Positions 16,192 through 22,345 of a DNA stretch of 22,345 nucleotides are shown here, piece by piece. Origin of the DNA: a virus. Positions within the stretch are counted from its first letter, which is position 1. The number at the start of each line of letters is the position of its first letter. The position numbers and the translations under genes are program-made. The notes under the pieces were generated by a model, which was not told the DNA's origin, searched no databases, and saw nothing but the letters and a program-made list of their open reading frames with translations. The stretch lies in the IMG/VR virus record IMGVR_UViG_3300028596_000070, positions 1 to 22,345 of that record, one strand, 5' to 3'.

Positions 16192-16197
16192 CCGGCG
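16181..16197 (+). other. Small stem-loop over the stop codon of the J-like gene
   Basis: CGCCGG (16181-16186), loop CCTGA, CCGGCG (16192-16197). The loop holds the TGA stop (16189-16191). It lies 13 bases before the terminator-like hairpin at 16211, so the gene ends in two tandem hairpins. Confidence 0.5.
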
Positions 16198-16210
16198 CCC
16201 TATCGAGCAT

Positions 16211-16233
16211 GCCCGCCACTGAGCGGGCTTTTT
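16211..16233 (+). terminator. Intrinsic terminator between J-like and tail fibre genes
   Basis: GCCCGC (16211-16216), loop CACTGA, GCGGGC (16223-16228) and five T (16229-16233). Form and strength fit an intrinsic terminator. The fibre ribosome site GGAG (16241-16244) follows directly, so fibre expression needs read-through or antitermination. Confidence 0.8.
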
Positions 16234-16249
16234 CATGCCCGGAGAATCT

Positions 16250-18268
16250 ATGCGCTACAACACTGGCAACCCGGTCGGGACTGATGGCTCCAGTTCGCCG
16301 TTCGACCTGCACGACAACTCTGGAAATATCGATGTATGGGCCAACGACAGGTCCCGGCTGACATGGCCAGACCGGCTTGGAGTTGACCGAAAAACGTTCT
16401 TCGGGATGGAGCAACAAGTCACCGACTACCTGATCGACCAGGGCTACGAATCGGTATACCTAACCTACGGCGTCGGGGTCGTCGTTGAGCGCCAGACCCA
16501 GCTAGTGCAACGCAGCGGTGAACTGTACCGAGTAACCAACGCTGCGGATATTCCGCTCACCTTGACAGGCACCTGGGCAACCGATTCGCTCAAGCTTCAG
16601 GCGGTTGGTGACGCGGCTTTGCGTCAAGCCCTAGCCTCTTCCTCGGGAGCAACGTATGTCCATCGAGGGGCGAGTACCGTTGACGCTGATTTGACGGCAC
16701 TTGAGGGGCGAGCTACCGAGGCTGAGGCTGATATTGCTCAGCTGGAAACCGATGTTGCGAACATCCCTCTTAACCTGCCTCCGTCGAATATGGCGCAGCC
16801 GCTCATGTCGCGCTCGAATAAGGTCCTAAGTAACGCGCAGGGCGTGGTGATCTTGGGCGATTCGATCAGCGCAGGCGCCTATTTCGGAAACGCCTACACT
16901 CAAGGCTGGCCCTACCTCCTGGCAAAGGCTATCAACCACCATTTCGGCGGCCAGAACATCGGCGCCATTCCGATGGACTCGCTGCACAACCCAGTGGTCG
17001 CCTACAACACGGACCAGTTGCATTCAGTAACTTGGTCGGGTAACTGGGGTACTCGCGCGTCGTCACCCGCGCCCTACGATGTACCGATCGGTAACGTCGG
17101 AACCGCAGCAGGCGATGCCGTGAACGGGAAGACCGTAGTATCCAGCGAGGCAGGTGCTTACGTTGAGTTTGTAATGCCATTCATCAACGGTATCGCCGCC
17201 ATCTACTATGTCGGCCGCCCTGACGGTGGGAAATTCGATATATCGGTAAATGGTGGCACCCCAACGGAACTGGACACATTCCTAGCGACGAAGACCTATA
17301 ACCGCACGCGCAACGTAACGCTGACGGATAACGGACTAGGTGAGGTGACTGTGCGCCTTACCAAAAAGGACGCAAGCCCCACGGAACTGCAGTCGGTAGT
17401 CAAATACCAGAAATCTACCGGAAGCCAGTTTGACCACCTACCCCTGATGAACGTTTGCAATTTCTCGATCAGTGGCAGGCAGCTGGCTGCAATGTCTGAG
17501 CAGGGCATCATTGCCGCTACCAACTGTGCGTGCTTGATTCTTGCGCTCGGCTACAACGATCGATTTGCTGAAACCGATAACTCTTACTACGCCGACTATC
17601 TGGTGCGGGTTAACTGGCTAATAAACTACGCCAACGTAAATAAATGCCTAGTTGTGGTAAATGACTTCTGCTGGTACTGGCCCAAGACAGCGCGAGTCCG
17701 CACTCAGCTGCGCCGGATTGCGAAGGAGACGAACGGTATTTACATCCCGTTCCCTGACAAGTTTTACCCGGACGGCACAATCCCGACCGACACCACACCC
17801 GCGTCGTCTGAGCTTGTATCTGATATGCGTCTGTTTGCTGACAACGCGCATCCAAGCTACAAGGGAAACGAGATGATTTTTGCCGAGGTGGCAAAGGCTC
17901 TCGGCCTGCATGTCAGGACAAAGCGTGATGCGCTGCTGAATGACATCCCGTACCCGCTGAAATTGCAAGGCACTCTGCGCAACAAGGCAGGATCCGTATC
18001 TACGGTATCCCGAACCCAGCGCGGCCTGCTCTACAGCCTAGGGGTAACAGCTACCGGTGGAGGGACGATTGCGGCCGGCACAGTCGCAGTGGCCGTCGTG
18101 CCTGCAAAGTTCAATTCAGCACCTGGCTTGCGCCAAAGCATCAATATAAACAGCGTTTCCGGGTCGGCCATCGGCTCGTTTACAACTACGGCAGATGACG
18201 GATCCGTTAGCGCTACAGTCGTGACTGCAGCAGAGATTGCGTCAACCTTCGAGGTGGCACAGAAGTAA
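16250..18268 (+). CDS. Tail fibre / receptor-binding protein with SGNH hydrolase domain
   Basis: 672 residues from ATG 16250 (GGAG five bases upstream); the in-frame ATG at 16235 lies before the ribosome site. The N-terminus MRYNTGNPVGTDGSSSPFDL and the segment to about residue 135 are a conserved tail-attachment domain of Pseudomonas and other phage fibres. Residues 145-172 form a short coiled coil. The hydrolase domain (about 195-555) has VVILGDSIS with nucleophile Ser205 (SGNH block I), GYND with Asn436 (block III) and DNAHP with Asp531 and His534 (block V), so the catalytic set looks complete. Such domains in fibres usually deacylate surface polysaccharide. The C-terminal 110 residues, rich in Ser, Thr, Val and Gly, look like a trimeric beta tip. 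Confidence 0.88.
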   Translation: MRYNTGNPVGTDGSSSPFDLHDNSGNIDVWANDRSRLTWPDRLGVDRKTFFGMEQQVTDYLIDQGYESVYLTYGVGVVVERQTQLVQRSGELYRVTNAADIPLTLTGTWATDSLKLQAVGDAALRQALASSSGATYVHRGASTVDADLTALEGRATEAEADIAQLETDVANIPLNLPPSNMAQPLMSRSNKVLSNAQGVVILGDSISAGAYFGNAYTQGWPYLLAKAINHHFGGQNIGAIPMDSLHNPVVAYNTDQLHSVTWSGNWGTRASSPAPYDVPIGNVGTAAGDAVNGKTVVSSEAGAYVEFVMPFINGIAAIYYVGRPDGGKFDISVNGGTPTELDTFLATKTYNRTRNVTLTDNGLGEVTVRLTKKDASPTELQSVVKYQKSTGSQFDHLPLMNVCNFSISGRQLAAMSEQGIIAATNCACLILALGYNDRFAETDNSYYADYLVRVNWLINYANVNKCLVVVNDFCWYWPKTARVRTQLRRIAKETNGIYIPFPDKFYPDGTIPTDTTPASSELVSDMRLFADNAHPSYKGNEMIFAEVAKALGLHVRTKRDALLNDIPYPLKLQGTLRNKAGSVSTVSRTQRGLLYSLGVTATGGGTIAAGTVAVAVVPAKFNSAPGLRQSININSVSGSAIGSFTTTADDGSVSATVVTAAEIASTFEVAQK

Positions 18269-18349
18269 TGACCCACCATTATTGGTAGGCATCTGCTGCT
18301 GATGTTACCTTTCAAATTGCTCCGATGATTTCAGCAGAAACCATCGGCC

Positions 18350-18387
18350 ATAATAAAAGTATGCCGCCTTATGGCGGCATAAAAAAT
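18350..18387 (-). terminator. Terminator for the leftward two-gene island
   Basis: Perfect stem ATGCCGCC (18361-18368), loop TTAT, GGCGGCAT (18373-18380), extended by T18360-A18381. On the minus strand the stem is preceded by a run of A/T and followed by ACTTTTATTA, a fair T-tract, so it fits termination after the MaoC-like gene. On the plus strand the stem is followed by A6, so it would be weak for the fibre gene. Confidence 0.75.
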
Positions 18388-18398
18388 CGCGAATGAAT

Positions 18399-18815
18399 TT
18401 AAGGTATGAAAATCTCAGCCGAACCAGTTATTACCTTCTTGCCTTTTACAGTGCATACTGTTTCAAAAAACACACGCCTTTTTTTAATATCTACTGAAGA
18501 CACTGATACAGTTGCGGTGACTGTGTCGTCTATATAGACTGGGCGAAGGAATGATAGATTCTGTGAGACATATACGCAGCCAGGCCCAGGAAATTTTGTA
18601 CCGAAAATTGCAGAAAAAAAGCCTGCAGACATAAGGCCATGCGCAATACGCTTCTTGAAGCGAGACTTTTCAGCATACTCGCTGTCGACATGAACAGGGT
18701 TATGATCCCCACTAAGCCCAGCAAAAGACTTGATATCTGAGTCTGTAATTGTCTGTGAGTAGCTCGCAGACATACCAGCTTCGATCTTCTCTATTGGAAT
18801 GCTTCCAAGGTTCAT
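18399..18815 (-). CDS. MaoC/PhaJ-like (R)-specific hydratase
   Basis: 138 residues, hot-dog fold. It carries the full hydratase motif FAGLSGDHNPVHVDSEYA (31-48), with the expected catalytic Asp37 and His42, so it should be active. Family members interconvert trans-2-enoyl-CoA (or ACP) and (R)-3-hydroxyacyl thioesters. I chose ATG 18815, one base after the stop of the acyltransferase (TGA G ATG on the minus strand), because residues before it are shadow sequence of that gene. A GGGGGGT stretch over the stop can serve as ribosome site, so the pair is tightly coupled. The gene is AT-rich (23 and 22 G+C in the 60-base blocks 18421-18480 and 18481-18540), unlike the phage body, which marks it as acquired. 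Substrate unknown. Confidence 0.88.
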   Translation of the reverse strand: MNLGSIPIEKIEAGMSASYSQTITDSDIKSFAGLSGDHNPVHVDSEYAEKSRFKKRIAHGLMSAGFFSAIFGTKFPGPGCVYVSQNLSFLRPVYIDDTVTATVSVSSVDIKKRRVFFETVCTVKGKKVITGSAEIFIP

Positions 18816-18816
18816 C

Positions 18817-19479
18817 TCAACCCCCCAGCCCGGCACGTAGAGGTTTTGCCGGGTTCCCGACAACAGTCGCGCCCGGCGCAACGCTCTTTGTCACAACCGC
18901 CCCCATCCCTACGATAGCTCCTGCGCCAATTACTACAGGTTTGGACGGGGTGCCTTGCTTGATAATTGCGCCAGTTCCGATGTATGCGTGGTCCTCAATA
19001 ACGACATTGCCATTGCACTTCACGCCTGGTGCGAAAGTCACGAAATCGCCAATTACACAGTCGTGCGCTACATAGGAGTAGATGTTTGCTTGAAAGAATT
19101 TGCCAATCTTGGAATTCGAGGTAACCATTGTGAAAGGGCAAAGAACACTACCGTCACCAATCTCGTTTTCGGCGAGAGTCATTGCGTTAGAAGATCGTAT
19201 CTTGAAAGGCCTAGCACCTCTGCCCATCATGGCCTCAGCAACCTTTTCGCGGGTCCTCCCGCTACCTATCGCAATATTGAAGAGGTACTCATCTGCTTGA
19301 ACCTCAAAAAATCTATCTGTGGTTAGCACATCAAACCCGTTGATCTTGGTCTCTTCAATTCCATCGTCAATGAAAACTAGTCGAAAAGGATCGTTACAGA
19401 TCATCGCAAGATATTCTTTGGCAACAGGCATCACCTCCCTGCCAAAGCCGCCCGCTCCAACTATTCCGTAAAGCTTCAT
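18817..19479 (-). CDS. NeuD/PglD-like left-handed beta-helix acyltransferase
   Basis: 220 residues from ATG 19479, with GAGGG eight bases upstream; an earlier in-frame start at 19509 lacks such a site. The N-terminal domain has KLYGIVGAGGFGREV (2-16), the nucleotide-sugar-binding Rossmann-like start of the NeuD/PglD family. From about residue 105 hexapeptide repeats form the beta helix (IGDGSVLCPFTMV, IGKFFQANIYSYVAHDCVIGDFVTFAPGVKCNGNVVIEDHAYIGTGA), with His139 as likely catalytic base. The end VVTKSVAPGATVVGNPAKPL is typical. Relatives move acetyl or other acyl groups from acyl-CoA to an amino or hydroxyl group of a (nucleotide) sugar for O-antigen, capsule or protein glycans. It is first in the leftward pair with the MaoC-like gene, which suggests the acyl group may be non-standard. 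Confidence 0.9.
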   Translation of the reverse strand: MKLYGIVGAGGFGREVMPVAKEYLAMICNDPFRLVFIDDGIEETKINGFDVLTTDRFFEVQADEYLFNIAIGSGRTREKVAEAMMGRGARPFKIRSSNAMTLAENEIGDGSVLCPFTMVTSNSKIGKFFQANIYSYVAHDCVIGDFVTFAPGVKCNGNVVIEDHAYIGTGAIIKQGTPSKPVVIGAGAIVGMGAVVTKSVAPGATVVGNPAKPLRAGLGG

Positions 19480-19524
19480 TTCTAAATCCCTCGATAACAT
19501 GATGGGCAAATTCGATGATGCCGA

Positions 19525-19553
19525 ATGATACCGGCGATGGCTCGATAAACCAA
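19525..19553 (-). promoter_or_regulatory. Candidate promoter for the leftward island
   Basis: On the minus strand TTGGTT (19553-19548), 17 bases, TATCAT (19530-19525). The -10 matches TATAAT at five of six positions and the -35 matches three of six, with ideal spacing. Transcription would start near 19518, about 40 bases before the acyltransferase ATG. An own promoter would allow expression from the prophage, while late genes are silent. Confidence 0.5.
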
Positions 19554-19603
19554 CGACCTGCCAATTTCAGGCCGATCAATGCGGCATTTCCCTTGGAGAA
19601 ACC

Positions 19604-20092
19604 ATGGCCAGACTCACCGAAACCCAGGCCGGAGGCGCGAACGTGCTCCGGTTTCTGGACCTGATCGCTTTCTCAGAAGGCACCTCTACCGTCAAGGCGA
19701 GCGATGACGGCTACAACGTGCTGTATGGCGGCGGCCTGTTTCAGGGTTATGCCGATCACCCGCGGCGCAAGCTGACTTTCCCCATCAACGGGAAACCGGT
19801 GACCAGCACAGCTGCCGGCCGGTACCAGCTGCTAGAGCGTTACTGGGATGCGTACGGGGCCAGCCTTCGCCTGGCGGGCGGATTCACGCCGGAGAACCAG
19901 GACCGCATCGCGCTGCAGCAGATCCGCGAACGCAAGGCCCTGGACGATATCAAGGCCGGCCGCATCCAGCAGGCTATCGCTAAGTGCTCGAACATCTGGG
20001 CGTCGCTGCCAGGCAACACCTACGGGCAGAACCCGCATCGCCTGGACAAGCTGCTGGCTCAGTGGGAGGAGCTCGGCGGGGTGATCCCATGA
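19604..20092 (+). CDS. Endolysin, GH104 (lambda R-like lytic transglycosylase)
   Basis: 162 residues. LDLIAFSEGTST (18-29) supplies the catalytic Glu25 of the lambda R/GH104 family. YNVLYGGGLF (37-46) and TSTAAGRYQLLERYW (66-80) are further family hallmarks, as is the final LDKLLAQWEELGG. It would cleave the peptidoglycan glycan strand by transglycosylation. It has no signal peptide or membrane segment, so it should need a holin to reach the periplasm, and none is encoded beside it. GGAG (19595-19598) lies five bases before ATG 19604. Its stop overlaps the next start (ATGA). Confidence 0.92.
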   Translation: MARLTETQAGGANVLRFLDLIAFSEGTSTVKASDDGYNVLYGGGLFQGYADHPRRKLTFPINGKPVTSTAAGRYQLLERYWDAYGASLRLAGGFTPENQDRIALQQIRERKALDDIKAGRIQQAIAKCSNIWASLPGNTYGQNPHRLDKLLAQWEELGGVIP

Positions 20093-20451
20093 ATGCCTGG
20101 CTGATGCGGCTGGCTGGTGCCGGTCTTCTGGTTCTGGTCGGTATGTTGATTGGAATCTGGGCCGCCACCGGTCACTTCCGGCCGCTACTGGACGCCGAGC
20201 AGAACCAGGTGGCCAGTTGCAAGGCTGCCCGCGACAACCTCAGCGGGCTGGCGGCGGAGCAGGGCAAGGCCTTGGGCGACTTGACTCTGGCGGCGAATGC
20301 TCGCCAGGTCGGGGCCGAGCAGGCGGTGGGTAAGGCTAAGGCCAGCGCGGAAGTCGACTACGCCGCGGCAAACCGCCTGCAGCAGGAGCGCACCGGTGGC
20401 GACCAGTGCACAGCAGCCACCTCGATTATCGACAAGGAGCTTGGGCTATGA
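20089..20451 (+). CDS. Rz-like i-spanin
   Basis: 120 residues starting MNAWLMRLAGAGLLVLVGML. One N-terminal membrane helix (about 9-27) anchors it in the inner membrane, followed by an Ala-, Gln- and Lys-rich periplasmic helix with coiled-coil character (about 35-105). This is the layout of Rz-like spanin subunits, which link inner and outer membranes and fuse them after the wall is cut. The ATG overlaps the endolysin stop and its own TGA overlaps the next ATG (both ATGA). Two Cys (44, 107) could form an intermolecular disulphide. Confidence 0.85.
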   Translation: MNAWLMRLAGAGLLVLVGMLIGIWAATGHFRPLLDAEQNQVASCKAARDNLSGLAAEQGKALGDLTLAANARQVGAEQAVGKAKASAEVDYAAANRLQQERTGGDQCTAATSIIDKELGL

Positions 20452-20789
20452 CGGTGGTGCTGAACTGGCGTACCTGCGGGAGCGGGATTGGCATTTTTCG
20501 GGCTGTAGGCCGCGTAATCCGTGGCTTCGCCTGTGGGAGCGGGCTGGTGCTGTCCATAGCCATGTCAGGATGTGCCGGCAAGGCTGAGCCGCAGGTGGCA
20601 TATGTGCGCGTCGAGGTGCCGGTGCAGGTGCCGTGCCGCGCGCCGGAGGTGGCGGTGCCGGCCTGGGCAGCGGCAGGGTTGCGGAAGAGTGACAGCTTGG
20701 AGGTGAAGGTGCGTGCGCTGTTGGCAGAAAGGCGTCAGCGGATTGGATACGAGCGACAGATGGAGGCGGCAGTGCAATCGTGCCGCTGA
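20448..20789 (+). CDS. Rz1-like outer-membrane lipoprotein spanin
   Basis: 113 residues. A lipobox-like MSGC ends at Cys42, preceded by a hydrophobic stretch SGLVLSIA. The mature part is rich in Pro and Val at first (VEVPVQVPCRAPEVAVPAW) and then basic and helical, as in Rz1 partners. It would be lipidated and pair with the Rz-like protein across the periplasm. Unlike the nested lambda arrangement it follows Rz with a four-base overlap. Oddly, the signal region is 41 residues long and contains CGSG twice (10-13 and 29-32), encoded by two REP-like DNA stretches at 20473-20488 and 20530-20545. The start could instead be GTG 20454 or 20457. Confidence 0.8.
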   Translation: MTVVLNWRTCGSGIGIFRAVGRVIRGFACGSGLVLSIAMSGCAGKAEPQVAYVRVEVPVQVPCRAPEVAVPAWAAAGLRKSDSLEVKVRALLAERRQRIGYERQMEAAVQSCR

Positions 20790-20862
20790 TCCAGCCCTGC
20801 AGCGCTTGAGCGAAGCCGAATAGCGGGCTTGGCGTGCGAGGCAGTGGTAGATGGGCTGCGCG
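20790..20862. other. Gap between convergent lysis and integrase genes
   Basis: 73 bases between the Rz1-like stop and the integrase stop. I see no gene and no clear intrinsic terminator; the best pairing is a weak AAGCC/GGCTT stem around 20815-20830 without a T-run. Confidence 0.5.
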
Positions 20863-22053
20863 TTAACCCTGTCCAAAAACCATGACCGGCAGAACCATGT
20901 CGGCCCATGCCTGCATCATGTCGCGGCGCTGCTCTATATATGTGGCGTGGTTGTACACGTCACGGATGGCGCTGCTGTCGGCGTGGGCCAGCTGGCGCTC
21001 GATCCAGTCCTTGTTGTAGCCGCGACTGTTCATCTCCGTGGAAAACAGATGTCGGAAACCGTGCGGAGATTGCCGGCCGGTATAGCCGCAGCGGTCCAAC
21101 AGGTTAACTGCGTAATTGATGCCGATCGGTCGAACCGCATCGGATCGGTTCGGGAATACGTACTTCATGCCGCCGGATATCGGAAGCATCGAGCGCAGTA
21201 TCTCCACGGCCTGCCGCGACAGCGGCACCACGTGGTCGCGGCGCATCTTCATCTTGCTGGCAGGGATAGACCAGGTCGCCGCGGCCAGATCGATTTCCGC
21301 CCATTCGGCCTTGCGCACCTCTGCTGGACGGCAGGCTGTGAGGATCAGCAGCTTGGTTGCGCACTGCAGTTGCAGGCCTGACTGGCTTTGCTCGATGGCC
21401 TTGATAATGGCGGGCATTTCGGAGAAGGCCAGGAACGGCCGGTGTTTGTGCGGCGCCATCTTCTCTGTGACAGTGTGCATTTCCGCCGTGGGGTTGTTCT
21501 CGATCATGCCGGTGGCAATCGCATACCGGAATACCTGCCCCATCCACTGCCTCGCCTTGACCGCGGTGGTCAGCGATCCTCGGCGCTCAATTCGGCGAAT
21601 CAGCGTGATCACGTCTGACCGCTTTATGGAGTCGATCTGGCGCAGGCCGAAGGCCGGCAGTACATCCAGTTCCATCGCATTCGAAATGATCTTGACTGTC
21701 GACTCGGTCAGGCTCCCCTTCCTGAATTCCAGCCACTCGTCATAGACGCGGCGGAATGTCCTCTCCTGGGCGCCTAGGCGCTCTGTCTTCTTCACCCTCC
21801 TTGATTCGCGCGGATCAGTTCCCCGCGCGACCTCTTCGCGCGCCTCATCCCTCCGCGCACGCGCCTCCTTCAGTCCGATCTCTGGGTAAGTCCCAAGCGA
21901 AATCCTGGCCTGCTTGCCCAGCCAGGTGAACCTGAAATGCCAGCTCTTCACGCCAGTGTCGGCGATGTACAGCGTGAGCCCGAGCGAGTCCGCAAGGGTA
22001 TAGCCCTTTTCCCGGGGCTTGGCCTGCCTGGCCGCGGTGTCCGTGAGCGCCAC
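20863..22053 (-). CDS. int: Tyrosine site-specific integrase, P4 type
   Basis: 396 residues, full length. It would insert and excise the prophage. The N-terminal arm-binding domain (DUF4102 type) spans about 1-90, with KGYTLADSLGLTLYI and ARISLGTYPEIGLKEARARR. The central SAM-like core-binding domain is about 98-185. The catalytic domain (about 205-385) shows TACRPAEV with Arg242, HGFRH with His331 and Arg334, LAHAD with His357 and DVYNHA with nucleophile Tyr367, ending in the usual RRDMMQAWAD. GTG 22053 is the start, with GAGAGG about ten bases upstream on the minus strand. It converges with the lysis genes, and its 5' end faces the likely attachment site. No excisionase gene is seen next to it. 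Confidence 0.95.
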   Translation of the reverse strand: MALTDTAARQAKPREKGYTLADSLGLTLYIADTGVKSWHFRFTWLGKQARISLGTYPEIGLKEARARRDEAREEVARGTDPRESRRVKKTERLGAQERTFRRVYDEWLEFRKGSLTESTVKIISNAMELDVLPAFGLRQIDSIKRSDVITLIRRIERRGSLTTAVKARQWMGQVFRYAIATGMIENNPTAEMHTVTEKMAPHKHRPFLAFSEMPAIIKAIEQSQSGLQLQCATKLLILTACRPAEVRKAEWAEIDLAAATWSIPASKMKMRRDHVVPLSRQAVEILRSMLPISGGMKYVFPNRSDAVRPIGINYAVNLLDRCGYTGRQSPHGFRHLFSTEMNSRGYNKDWIERQLAHADSSAIRDVYNHATYIEQRRDMMQAWADMVLPVMVFGQG

Positions 22054-22289
22054 TAGTACATTGCCTCTCGCTGTGTGTTGGATGTACTGGATGATGTACT
22101 ACGTTTTTGGGATTGGGAAGATACAGCTTGGTACGAGGTGATACGCCAATGACGCCTGTTTAAGGGCGTCATGGCCGGTTGTGGTATCTCTCGGTTTTCG
22201 GCGGGAATCCACTGTGGAATCTTTGAAAATTTCCACGCTGGCATGACTCTGTGTGAATCGATAATGCGCGCAGTCTACCAGCATGGCCG
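22054..22289. other. Non-coding region upstream of integrase, likely att/regulatory region
   Basis: About 236 bases without a convincing gene. It holds GATGTACT twice (22081-22088 and 22093-22100, 12-bp period), GGAATC twice (22204-22209 and 22216-22221, also 12-bp period) around the palindrome TCCACTGTGGA (22208-22218), and the hairpin at 22149-22172. P4-type integrases usually lie beside their attachment site, so the phage-host junction is probably here or just beyond. I cannot define the core sequence because the other prophage end is outside the window, and no tRNA is visible. Confidence 0.5.
22149..22172. repeat. Perfect 8-bp inverted repeat near the prophage end
   Basis: ATGACGCC (22149-22156), eight-base spacer, GGCGTCAT (22165-22172). 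No T-run follows on either strand, so it is a weak terminator candidate. It could be a protein-binding palindrome of the integrase region or a host intergenic hairpin. Confidence 0.55.
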
Positions 22290-22345
22290 CTACAAGGCTT
22301 GCAGGCGTTCGTGCAACCGCCCGGTGGCGATCAGCTCCAACAGCT
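22290..22345 (-). CDS. Possible 3' end of a host gene (partial)
   Basis: On the minus strand an open frame enters from the right window edge and ends at TAG (22292-22290), giving a 17-residue tail LLELIATGRLHERLQAL. Composition is plausible for the C-terminal helix of a bacterial protein, but 17 codons without a stop is weak evidence and I do not recognise the gene. If real, the chromosome resumes here. Confidence 0.35.
   Translation of the reverse strand, partial: LLELIATGRLHERLQAL

Noticed and set aside
16235-16249. Upstream ATG for the tail fibre
   Set aside because: The ribosome site GGAG lies after this ATG, and the conserved fibre N-terminus starts at 16250.
20851-21745. Plus-strand open frames over the integrase gene
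   Set aside because: They are antisense to an integrase with all catalytic residues.
22053-22244. 63-codon minus-strand ORF upstream of integrase
   Set aside because: Low-complexity Ser/Thr-rich end, no ribosome site that I can see, and it covers the repeats and hairpin of the probable att region.
1-22345. CRISPR arrays, tRNA or rRNA genes, insertion sequences
   Set aside because: I looked for regularly spaced repeats, cloverleaf-like segments near the integrase and transposase-like proteins with inverted ends, and saw none.

Overview
This window looks like the right-hand part of a temperate siphophage (lambda/HK97-like) prophage in a G+C-rich gammaproteobacterium, most likely a Pseudomonas. 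The basis is family recognition from the proteins, the G+C-rich body (36 of 60 bases in 5221-5280), and REP-like sequence of Pseudomonas type inside one lysis gene. I ran no database search. Product names come from recognised motifs, gene order and protein size.

Layout. 65-7674 (+): packaging and head genes in canonical HK97 order: small terminase (P27 type), large terminase, a 54-residue membrane protein, portal, prohead protease, major capsid protein, a small basic-tailed protein, then head-tail connector, head closure, gp10-like and DUF3168-like tail-completion proteins. 7738-16191 (+): tail module: tail tube, a lambda G / G-T tail-assembly chaperone pair made by a -1 frameshift at GGGAAAG, tape measure, a 48-residue acidic ORF, a minor tail protein, a DUF1833-like protein, an NlpC/P60-like protein and a lambda J/TipJ-like tip protein. 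16250-18268 (+): tail fibre with an SGNH (GDS) hydrolase domain. 18399-19479 (-): an AT-rich two-gene island with its own candidate promoter and terminator, encoding a NeuD/PglD-like left-handed beta-helix acyltransferase and a MaoC/PhaJ-like (R)-specific hydratase. 19604-20789 (+): lysis cassette (GH104 endolysin, Rz-like and Rz1-like spanins) with no holin. 20863-22053 (-): P4-type tyrosine integrase, followed by about 290 bp that probably holds the phage-host junction.

How the genes work together. The forward genes are packed with many ATGA or TGATG overlaps, as expected of one late operon. Two intrinsic-terminator-like hairpins lie inside it, directly before the tail tube gene and before the tail fibre gene, and may set the amounts of these products. 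A third hairpin, with a GAAA loop, sits between a good Shine-Dalgarno and the start codon of the gene after the capsid gene.

The most interesting part is the reversed two-gene island between tail fibre and lysis genes, a classic place for lysogenic-conversion cargo. The two enzymes could together make an unusual acyl donor and put it on a cell-surface sugar. The neighbouring fibre carries an esterase-type domain that could act on acylated surface glycans. This is inference, but it is testable.
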